Shown: positions 1-4,477 of the stretch, in pieces
Layout: each line of letters starts with the position of its first letter
How positions within the stretch are numbered: position 1 is the stretch's first letter
Assembly (NCBI GenBank): GCA_937858165.1
Contig: CALLZA010000669.1
Location: 1-5,284, forward strand
Reading direction: 5' to 3'
Source: an uncultured Ardenticatenia bacterium
GTDB taxonomy: Bacteria > Chloroflexota > Anaerolineae > Promineifilales > Promineifilaceae
Length of the DNA stretch: 5,284 nucleotides
Made by a program: the position numbers and the translations under genes
Notes under the pieces: model-generated
Told to the model about the DNA's origin: nothing
Databases searched by the model: none
Seen by the model: the letters and a program-made list of their open reading frames with translations, nothing else

Positions 1-61
1 TGTCTGTGCTCTCCTTTTGTTATCTTTCCCTACTACGCATTTGTAGTTAGTTTGTTTTTTT
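1..61. other. Non-biological T-rich sequencing tail
   Basis: This stretch lies outside the library primer that follows it, so it cannot be part of the sampled genome. It is T-rich, with a run of seven T directly next to the primer (55-61). Read on the minus strand it is an A run followed by noise, which is what a read gives when it runs through a short insert and past the end of the P5 oligonucleotide. No gene, RNA or repeat is visible. It should be trimmed. Confidence 0.85.
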
Positions 62-131
62 AATGATACGGCGACCACCGAGAGCTACACTAGATCGCTC
101 GTCGGCAGCGTCAGATGTGTATAAGAGACAG
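62..131 (+). other. Illumina Nextera P5 / i5 / Tn5 mosaic-end adapter
   Basis: Three parts of a Nextera library end lie in the correct order. Positions 62-90 match the 29-base P5 primer with one mismatch (G for T at 84). Positions 91-98 are TAGATCGC, which I recognise as the i5 index 501. Positions 99-112 are TCGTCGGCAGCGTC, followed at 113-131 by the Tn5 mosaic end AGATGTGTATAAGAGACAG. Translating across it gives the tell-tale contaminant peptides MCIRDR on plus and LSLIHI followed by a stop on minus. This is vector-type contamination and marks where real insert begins (132). Confidence 0.98.
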
Positions 132-214
132 GTCGGCGCCCACAGCAGGGTGTTGGGTCCGCCCACGTCGGACAGCTCCCGGGCCCAGCCGGCAATGGTT
201 TCCACGACAGTCAC
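132..214 (-). CDS. 5' fragment of an unidentified protein, cut by the adapter
   Basis: A GTG codon at 214-212 opens a minus-strand frame that stays open to the adapter edge, giving 27 codons plus two bases. The peptide starts MTVVETIAGWARELS and continues DVGGPNTLLWAPT. An in-frame TAG four codons upstream of the GTG limits the start to this codon or the GTG at 205. The ribosome binding site is weak. The peptide is amphipathic and reads like real protein; the GGPNTLLW stretch faintly recalls the N-termini of some actinobacterial helicase/AAA proteins, but that is a guess and no function can be assigned. Beyond 131 the frame runs into adapter codons and must not be extended. The gene lies downstream of the DUF2505 gene on the same strand, separated by about 100 bases that include a hairpin. 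Confidence 0.5.
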
Positions 215-232
215 GCCAGCAGGCTAACCAGT

Positions 233-256
233 CGGGTCCGTCACTCCCCGGACCCG
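233..256 (-). terminator. Hairpin without U-tract, possible terminator after the DUF2505 gene
   Basis: CGGGTCCG (233-240) and CGGACCCG (249-256) form a perfect 8-bp GC-rich stem with an 8-base loop. It lies in the 100-base gap between the DUF2505 stop and the next GTG start on the minus strand. No T run follows on either strand, so it is not a classical intrinsic terminator. U-less hairpins have been proposed as terminators in high-GC actinobacteria, but it could equally be a leader structure, because it sits only 18 bases before the GTG. Confidence 0.4.
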
Positions 257-314
257 CGCCGGGTGCTGCGCCCCTTTTGTCGCCGCCTCCCACATCGGGT
301 ATGCCGTGCGGCCG

Positions 315-848
315 CTAGGCGGTCGGGGCGCCGCTGCGATCGGTGCCGCTGCGGTAGGAGTCGTAGAGCGCCGACTCCTGGCGCAGTGTCTCGGCAATCC
401 GACCGGCCAGCGCCTTCTCGATCAGGCCACCGACCAGCGGGAGGTCGACCCGCAGGCGCACCTCGTGGTGCAGCACGCACCCACCCAGCTCTCCGGAGCC
501 GCCGGACGCAGGCTCGATCCGCATGGTCGCCGAGGCGCTGGCGGGCACCCCGAAACCGGAGAACTCGGTGCGCCCGGCGCCGCTGCGTCGGTCCCAGGTC
601 TCGACGCGGGTGATCGTCGGCAGCGTGCTTGCGGCGGCCGCAACCTTGCGTGGCAGCCAGTCCGCACCGATGGCGGCGGTGGTGTGGATGGTGATCTCGT
701 CGGTCGTCAGCTGATGGTCGACCAGGTCGCTGGGCAGCGTCGCGTTGGCCGTGCCACGCCACACGACGAAACCACGGTCGGCCAACCGCGCCATCACCTC
801 GTCGCGGGTGAGTCGCAGGGGCCCGCTCTCGCGGATCGTCGTGGTCAT
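315..848 (-). CDS. DUF2505 / SRPBCC-superfamily domain protein
   Basis: Predicted 177-residue cytoplasmic protein without signal peptide or membrane segment. The chosen start is ATG 848-846 (MTTTIRESGPLRLT), because it overlaps the upstream methyltransferase stop as ATGA, a usual sign of translational coupling. A longer frame opening at 902 would lie inside the methyltransferase gene and adds only Arg/Pro-rich sequence. The C-terminal half shows the pattern I associate with DUF2505: HHEVRLRVDLPLVGG (about residues 127-141), then a helix with Glu144 and a closing stretch rich in charged residues. DUF2505 proteins belong to the START/SRPBCC-like helix-grip fold, which binds hydrophobic ligands; the family's biochemical role is not established. 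Stop is TAG at 317-315. The pairing with a methyltransferase suggests a shared job on a small or lipid-like molecule, but this is inference only. Confidence 0.75.
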   Translation of the reverse strand: MTTTIRESGPLRLTRDEVMARLADRGFVVWRGTANATLPSDLVDHQLTTDEITIHTTAAIGADWLPRKVAAAASTLPTITRVETWDRRSGAGRTEFSGFGVPASASATMRIEPASGGSGELGGCVLHHEVRLRVDLPLVGGLIEKALAGRIAETLRQESALYDSYRSGTDRSGAPTA

Positions 849-1657
849 GCGCGCGCCCCGCCCGCTCGGGCGCGGATGTCGTGCAGGATCCCGCGTTGCC
901 ACCCGGGCACGGTGCGCACCAGCACGTCGGTGAACCCGGCCTCCGTCATCGCGGCCGCGATGCGCGCGGGCGACCAGTTGGTCACGACGCTCTCCTCCAG
1001 GTAGTCATACAGCTCCGCGTTGCCGTCGACCGCGGTCGCGAGCGGCTTGATGACGGTCCGGCAGACCAGGCGCCAGGTCGCGAGCGGGCGGCGGCCGGGC
1101 GCGAGGGAGTAGTCCTGCAGGACGACGGTGGCACCGGGCCGCAGCGCGGCGTGGAGGGCGCGCAGGAAGTCGAGGCGCTGCGCCCCGGGCACATTCCGAA
1201 GCAGGTATGCCGCGAACGCACCGTCCAGGGGCCCCTCGCCGCGGTCGCGCAGCACCTGGGCGAGGTCCTGGGCGGGCGAGTGGAGGAAGCGCACTCCGCC
1301 GGGCCACGATTTGGCCTGGGCGGCCCGCAGCATCCCTGCGGAAGCGTCGACGCCCATGACCTGGGTGGCGCCAGCCTGCAGCAGAGCGCGTGTCGACAGC
1401 CCTGAGCCGCAGCCGAGGTCGGCGATCAGCCCGCCGGCGGGCGTCTGCTCGACGAGCGTGCGGGCTGCCGACCGCAGGTGACGGTGGTACCCAGGGTTGA
1501 GCCCGACCACAAGGTCGTAGCGGCCGGCGCCCCCCCAGACACCCCCCCTCCCGCCGACCCGGACGACCGGGGGCCCAACGGGCGGTCCCCGCCCGTGGCG
1601 CCCCCGCGGGGGGGGGGTCAAGGCCCGGGCTGCCGCCCACCCCCCCCCCACCCCCAC
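845..1657 (-). CDS. Class I SAM-dependent methyltransferase (UbiE-like), unreliable N-terminus
   Basis: The Rossmann-fold methyltransferase signature is clear. Numbering from the GTG at 1657, motif I is ADLGCGSG (residues 79-86), the acidic residue ending strand 2 is Asp104 in GVDAS, a UbiE-like LLRNVPGAQRLDFLRAL follows, and then LRPGATVVLQDYS. These mark the SAM-binding core; the methyl acceptor cannot be told. The RYDLVVGLNPGYHRHL stretch (from residue 46) is the usual lead-in helix of this group. Residues 1 to about 40 are encoded by the homopolymer-rich patch beyond 1537, are Gly/Pro/Arg-rich, and are probably not the real N-terminus. The reliable part is 845 to about 1537, and the true start is missing or scrambled. 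The stop TGA (847-845) overlaps the DUF2505 start, so the two form an operon. Confidence 0.8.
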   Translation of the reverse strand: MGVGGGWAAARALTPPPRGRHGRGPPVGPPVVRVGGRGGVWGGAGRYDLVVGLNPGYHRHLRSAARTLVEQTPAGGLIADLGCGSGLSTRALLQAGATQVMGVDASAGMLRAAQAKSWPGGVRFLHSPAQDLAQVLRDRGEGPLDGAFAAYLLRNVPGAQRLDFLRALHAALRPGATVVLQDYSLAPGRRPLATWRLVCRTVIKPLATAVDGNAELYDYLEESVVTNWSPARIAAAMTEAGFTDVLVRTVPGWQRGILHDIRARAGGARA

Positions 1658-1690
1658 CCCCCCCCCCCCATAAGGGGGCGGTTCTGAGCC
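1531..1690. other. Homopolymer-rich low-complexity patch, probable assembly junction
   Basis: C runs of 7 (1530-1536), 7 (1542-1548), 9 (1641-1649), 5 (1651-1655) and 13 (1657-1669) and a G run of 10 (1608-1617) lie within about 140 bases. Most of the composition is C on the plus strand, i.e. G on the minus strand. Nothing comparable occurs in the real genes on either side. It replaces the N-terminus of the methyltransferase on the left and ends just before the ribosome binding site of an unrelated gene on the right. Likely causes are low-quality read ends or dark-cycle G calls joined by the assembler. I see no supported gene, promoter or RNA in it. Confidence 0.75.
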
Positions 1691-1705
1691 CCGCCCCTAC
1701 CGACC

Positions 1706-1710
1706 AGAGG
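1706..1710 (+). promoter_or_regulatory. Ribosome binding site of the serine hydrolase gene
   Basis: AGAGG lies 8 bases before ATG 1719 and supports this start. It also shows that genuine sequence from the right-hand genome reaches back at least this far. Confidence 0.6.
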
Positions 1711-1718
1711 CGATCACC

Positions 1719-3113
1719 ATGCACTATCTGCCCACCCACCACGAAACCAACGACCCTGACTTTCAGCAACTGAGCGACTTCGTCGTCGCCGAGATGCGCC
1801 GGCTAAGCGTGCCCGGCGTGGCCATTGGCCTGATACACAACGGCCGCGAACACCTGGCCGGCTTTGGCATCACCAGCGTCGAGAACCCCCTGCCGGTCAC
1901 GGCCGACACGTTGTTCCAGATCGGCTCGACGACCAAGACGATCACCGGCACCATCGTCATGCGCCTCGTCGAACAGGGGCTGATCGACCTCGACGCGCCG
2001 GTGAAGCAGTACCTGCCCGAACTGAGACTGCAAGACAAGGCGGCCGAGGCGACCGTCACGACCCGCCACCTGCTGACCCACATGGGCGGCTGGCTGGGCG
2101 ACTTCTTCCGCGAGACGGGCAGCGGCGACGACGCCCTAGCCCGCTACGTGGCCGAGATGGCCGGTCTGCCGCAGGTCGTGCCCGCCGGCGCGGTGTGGTC
2201 ATACAACAACGCCGGCTTCGGCCTGGCCGGGCGGATTATCGAAGTCGTCACCGGCCAGCCGTATGAGGCCGTGGCCCAGGCGATGGTGCTCAACCCGCTG
2301 GGCATGGACAACTCCTACTTCTTCCCGGCCGACGTCATCTCGCGCCGCTTCGCGGTCGGCCACCGCGTGGACGAGAAGGACGGCGTGGTCGTCGAGCGGC
2401 CGTGGGCGCTGGCCCGCTCGGCCCACGCTGTCGGCGGCCTGTGCTCCAGCGCCCGCGACCAGATGCGCTACGCCCGCTTCCATCTGGGCGACGGCACGAC
2501 GGTCAACGGCGAGCGCCTGCTGTCGGCGGAGACGATGGCGACGATGCAGTCCCCCGGCTGCCCGGCCAACCTCGGCCGCCAGATGGGGCTGAGTTGGATC
2601 CTGAAGGACATGGCCGGCGAGCGGGCCGTCATGCACGGCGGGGCGACCAACGGCCAGCTCTCGGCCTTCATCATGTTCCCGGCGCGCGGCTTCGCCCTGA
2701 CTGTGTTGACCAACGCCGACGAGGGGAGCATGCTCCACGACGAGGTGGTCAAGTGGGCCACAGGCCACTACCTGGGGCTGGTCGAGCCGGAGACGACTCA
2801 CCTGACGCTCGACGCGGCGGCGCTGGACGAGTACCTCGGCACGTACACGGCCCGCCTGGGCGATCTGGAGCTGTACCTGGCCGACGGCCAACCGATGGCG
2901 CGCCAGATTCCTCACGGCGGCTTCCCCGACGTGGACTCGCCGCCGTCGCCCGCGCCGCCGCCCAGCCGCATCGCCTTCTTCGCCCCCGACTGCATCATCG
3001 CCCTCGACCCGCCGCTCATCAACATGAAGGCCGAGTTCCTGCGCGACGACGCCGGGCGGATTGTGTGGCTGAGGACCAGCCGGCTGCATCGGAAGCAGTC
3101 AGTTGATAGTTGA
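1719..3113 (+). CDS. Serine hydrolase, class C beta-lactamase / PBP4*-like family
   Basis: Predicted 464-residue protein of the beta-lactamase (PF00144-type) clan: serine acyl-enzyme hydrolases that include AmpC, D-aminopeptidases, esterases and PBP-like proteins. All three active-site motifs are present and correctly spaced: Ser70-x-x-Lys73 in FQIGSTTKT, Tyr162-x-Asn164 in WSYNNAGF, and His306-Gly-Gly in VMHGGATNG, which takes the place of the KTG box and is common in esterase/peptidase members. Other family marks are VPGVAIGLI (31-39), HLLTHMGG (117-124) and NPLGMDNS (192-199). Residues about 360-464 form a separate C-terminal domain beginning EYLGTYTARLGDLELYL, as in DUF3471-like extensions; it carries a Pro/Ser-rich linker (about 407-416). 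No signal peptide is visible, so a cytoplasmic enzyme is most likely. Antibiotic hydrolysis should not be assumed; the substrate is unknown. ATG 1719 has a ribosome binding site. The stop TGA lies inside a 7-base tandem repeat. Confidence 0.93.
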   Translation: MHYLPTHHETNDPDFQQLSDFVVAEMRRLSVPGVAIGLIHNGREHLAGFGITSVENPLPVTADTLFQIGSTTKTITGTIVMRLVEQGLIDLDAPVKQYLPELRLQDKAAEATVTTRHLLTHMGGWLGDFFRETGSGDDALARYVAEMAGLPQVVPAGAVWSYNNAGFGLAGRIIEVVTGQPYEAVAQAMVLNPLGMDNSYFFPADVISRRFAVGHRVDEKDGVVVERPWALARSAHAVGGLCSSARDQMRYARFHLGDGTTVNGERLLSAETMATMQSPGCPANLGRQMGLSWILKDMAGERAVMHGGATNGQLSAFIMFPARGFALTVLTNADEGSMLHDEVVKWATGHYLGLVEPETTHLTLDAAALDEYLGTYTARLGDLELYLADGQPMARQIPHGGFPDVDSPPSPAPPPSRIAFFAPDCIIALDPPLINMKAEFLRDDAGRIVWLRTSRLHRKQSVDS

Positions 3114-3120
3114 TAGTTAT
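3101..3120 (+). repeat. Heptamer tandem repeat across the serine hydrolase stop codon
   Basis: AGTTGAT is present twice head to tail (3101-3107, 3108-3114), followed by a partial third copy AGTTAT (3115-3120). The TGA stop of the serine hydrolase (3111-3113) is part of the second copy, so the last residues (VDS) are encoded by the repeat. TGATA (3111-3115) and TATCA (3118-3122) also form a small inverted repeat. It resembles the short heptamer repeats seen in intergenic DNA of some environmental bacteria. The rest of the gap to hsp33 (3121-3202) shows TTGACG (3154-3159) and TATAGT (3163-3168), but they are not at promoter spacing from each other, so I call no promoter there. Confidence 0.7.
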
Positions 3121-3202
3121 CAGCAGGTCCGTGCGGCAGTAGATCAGTAAGAGTTGACGCCATATAGTCGTCAGAAAGAAATTGACAACGGATCTACTGA
3201 AC

Positions 3203-3208
3203 AAGGAG
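3203..3208 (+). promoter_or_regulatory. hslO: Ribosome binding site that fixes the hsp33 start
   Basis: AAGGAG, a strong Shine-Dalgarno match, lies 6 bases before GTG 3215. It argues for GTG 3215 and against the in-frame TTG at 3182, which would place this site inside the coding region. Confidence 0.8.
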
Positions 3209-3214
3209 ACACTT

Positions 3215-4087
3215 GTGAAAGACTACATGTACCTGGCCCTGGCCACCGACGACGGGGTGCGGGGGTATGCAGCGGCGACAACCCATCTAGTCGAAGAGGC
3301 CCGCCAGCGCCACGGCACGGCCCCAACGGCCACCGTCGCCCTGGGGCGTGCCCTGACGGCCGCGGCGCTGATGAGCGGCCTGCTCAAGGTCGGCCAGCGC
3401 GTGGCAATGAAGTGGGAGGGCACCGGTCCGCTGCGCAAGCTCGTCGTCGAGGCCGACGCCAAGGGACGCCTGCGGGGTTACGCGGCCGAACCGGAGGTCG
3501 ATCTGCCTCTGGTCGAGGGTGATTATGACGTGGTCAGGGCCATCGGCCGCGCCGGCCTGCTAACGGTCGTGCGCGATCTGCTGCTGCCGGAGTTGGCCGA
3601 GGGCGCGGTTCATCTAGCCGCCAGCGACATCAGCGGCGACGTGGCCTACTTTCTGGAGCAGTCGGACCAGGTCGCGTCGGCGGTGGAGGTCGGCGTGGCG
3701 CTGAACCCCGACGGTTCGGTGGCCGCGGCCGGCGGCATCCTGATCCAGCCCTTGCCGCCCTATGACGCTGACGTCGTGGCCCAGCTAAAGGAGCGCTTGC
3801 AGGAGATGCCGCCCGTGACCGCCCTGCTGGCCGAGGGGCAGAAGCCGGAAGCGATCCTCGACGAGGTGTTCACCGGCATCAAGCACAAACTGCTGTCGAA
3901 GTACCCGTTGCGCTTCGAGTGCGATTGCAGCCGCGAGCGGACGGAGTCGGCGCTGGTGTCGCTGGGGCGCGATGAGTTGCAGGAGCTACTGGACAACGAG
4001 GGGCAGGCATCGGTTACGTGCCAGTACTGCCGCACGGAGTACGTCTTCACCGCGCCGGAACTGGAAGCGCTGATAGCAGCTCTGTAG
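3215..4087 (+). CDS. hslO: Hsp33, redox-regulated holdase chaperone
   Basis: Predicted 290 residues, the normal length for Hsp33. This cytoplasmic chaperone stays inactive while four cysteines hold zinc; oxidation releases zinc, forms disulfides and exposes a surface that binds unfolding proteins during oxidative stress. The cysteine module is complete: Cys236-x-Cys238, 30 residues, then Cys269-x-x-Cys272 (FECDC and TCQYC). The N-terminal core has family stretches such as GTGPLRKLVVEADAKGRLRGY split over residues 69-89, and QPLPPYD in the middle. GTG 3215 is chosen because AAGGAG lies 6 bases upstream and the protein then begins MKDYMYLALATDDGVRGY, as Hsp33 proteins do; a TTG at 3182 would add 11 unconserved residues. 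It lies 101 bases after the serine hydrolase on the same strand, so co-transcription is possible but unproven. The TAG stop is directly followed by hairpin repeats and then a strong terminator. Confidence 0.96.
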   Translation: MKDYMYLALATDDGVRGYAAATTHLVEEARQRHGTAPTATVALGRALTAAALMSGLLKVGQRVAMKWEGTGPLRKLVVEADAKGRLRGYAAEPEVDLPLVEGDYDVVRAIGRAGLLTVVRDLLLPELAEGAVHLAASDISGDVAYFLEQSDQVASAVEVGVALNPDGSVAAAGGILIQPLPPYDADVVAQLKERLQEMPPVTALLAEGQKPEAILDEVFTGIKHKLLSKYPLRFECDCSRERTESALVSLGRDELQELLDNEGQASVTCQYCRTEYVFTAPELEALIAAL

Positions 4088-4185
4088 CGCGATTCTGCAA
4101 ATCGCGTGCGATTCTGCAAATCGCGTGCGATTCCCCAGAATCGCGTGCGATTCCCCAGAATCGCGTGCGATTCCCCAGAATCGCG
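4088..4185 (+). repeat. Five tandem short hairpin repeats in the hsp33 3' untranslated region
   Basis: Five head-to-tail units fill the space between the hsp33 stop and the terminator. Units 1-2 (4089-4107, 4108-4126) are GCGATTCTGCAAATCGCGT, 19 bases; units 3-5 (4127-4146, 4147-4166, 4167-4185) are GCGATTCCCCAGAATCGCGT, 20 bases, with the last T absent. Each unit is a palindrome: GCGATT/AATCGC around CTGCA in the first type, and GCGATTC/GAATCGC around CCCA in the second. Copies within a type are identical. On either strand it would fold as a row of five small hairpins. It is too short, and lacks unique spacers, for a CRISPR. Its function is unknown; slipped-strand growth of an intergenic palindrome is the simplest origin. 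Confidence 0.9.
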
Positions 4186-4229
4186 AAAAAAAGACACCGC
4201 GCCGTCGCAAGACGGCGCGGTGTCTTTTT
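4186..4229. terminator. Bidirectional intrinsic terminator shared by hsp33 and tRNA-Pro
   Basis: A perfect 19-bp stem pairs 4188-4206 with 4211-4229 around a GCAA loop (4207-4210), a GNRA-type tetraloop. The GC core GACACCGCGCCGTC is flanked by A on the left and T on the right. On the plus strand the tail is T5, ending hsp33 transcription. On the minus strand the seven A (4186-4192) become U7, ending the tRNA-Pro transcript only four bases after the mature tRNA end. It therefore works for both convergent genes. Confidence 0.95.
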
Positions 4230-4233
4230 GCTG

Positions 4234-4307
<74 letters not shown>

Positions 4308-4317
4308 AGCAAGATGG

Positions 4318-4345
4318 ATTATAGACGATTTGCGGTGGGGTGCAA
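4318..4345 (-). promoter_or_regulatory. Promoter of tRNA-Pro
   Basis: A perfect -10 box TATAAT is read on the minus strand at 4323-4318, ten bases before the mature tRNA 5' end. TTGCAC (4345-4340), 16 bases further upstream, shares the TTG of the -35 consensus and is a weak partner. Transcription would start about 4 bases before the mature tRNA, a normal short leader. Confidence 0.7.
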
Positions 4346-4371
4346 GTGGGAGCACAGAGGAGCAGGGGGAC

Positions 4372-4410
4372 GGGGCAGGGGTGAGGCGCTCTCCACCGCT
4401 CCCCTGCCCC
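4372..4410. repeat. GC-rich inverted repeat between tRNA-Pro and the membrane protein gene
   Basis: GGGGCAGGGG (4372-4381) and CCCCTGCCCC (4401-4410) are a perfect 10-bp inverted repeat with a 19-base loop. There is no T run after it, so it is not an obvious terminator. Further G tracts lie just before it (4337-4340, 4348-4350, 4365-4369), making the plus strand G-rich. It may be a dispersed intergenic palindrome or a structured DNA element; the role is unknown. Confidence 0.6.
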
Positions 4411-4417
4411 CCCGCTT

Positions 4418-4459
4418 CCTGATACAATTGCGACAATCCCCCGATACCGGTGTATCAGG
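4418..4459 (+). promoter_or_regulatory. Candidate promoter and nested inverted repeats before the membrane protein gene
   Basis: TACAAT (4423-4428) is a fair -10 box, but no convincing -35 lies at the right distance because that stretch is the C-rich arm of the neighbouring repeat. Around it CCTGATAC (4418-4425) and GTATCAGG (4452-4459) form a perfect 8-bp inverted repeat. Two smaller ones lie inside or overlap: ATTG-CGA-CAAT (4427-4437) and GATAC-CGGT-GTATC (4443-4456). The last two GTATC pairings exclude each other. This could be an operator or a leader RNA that switches fold; it is an observation, not a demonstrated site. Confidence 0.35.
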
Positions 4460-4463
4460 TGTT

Positions 4464-4468
4464 AGAGG
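4464..4468 (+). promoter_or_regulatory. Ribosome binding site of the membrane protein gene
   Basis: AGAGG lies 9 bases before TTG 4478, slightly long but workable. An in-frame TAG (4463-4465) overlaps it, so translation cannot begin upstream. This supports the unusual TTG start. Confidence 0.5.
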
Positions 4469-4477
4469 TTCACGCGG

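Noticed and set aside
113..131. Tn5 end as evidence of a natural transposon
   Set aside because: It is fused to the P5 primer and i5 index, so it comes from library preparation.
111..318. Short open frames on both strands reading into the adapter
   Set aside because: They begin or end with adapter-encoded peptides (MCIRDR, LSLIHI) and use a frame different from the supported GTG frame.
241..1004. Long Arg/Ala-rich open frames on both strands over the DUF2505 gene
   Set aside because: High GC keeps alternative frames open. Their composition is unnatural, and the 315-848 frame has family motifs and the ATGA overlap.
1005..1769. A 254-codon minus-strand frame crossing the homopolymer patch
   Set aside because: It is a shifted frame of the methyltransferase joined to junk sequence, with no family motif.
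2199..3089. A 296-codon minus-strand frame opposite the serine hydrolase
   Set aside because: It is an antisense shadow rich in Arg/Val/His; the plus strand carries all three catalytic motifs.
3154..3187. TTGACG and TTGACA as -35 boxes of an hsp33 promoter
   Set aside because: No acceptable -10 box lies 16-18 bases downstream of either.
4088..4185. CRISPR array
   Set aside because: Units are 19-20 bases, directly adjoining, with no unique spacers and no cas genes nearby.
4337..4381. G-quadruplex from the G tracts before the membrane protein gene
   Set aside because: Only three tracts are close together; a fourth needs a 14-base loop, so the motif is weak.
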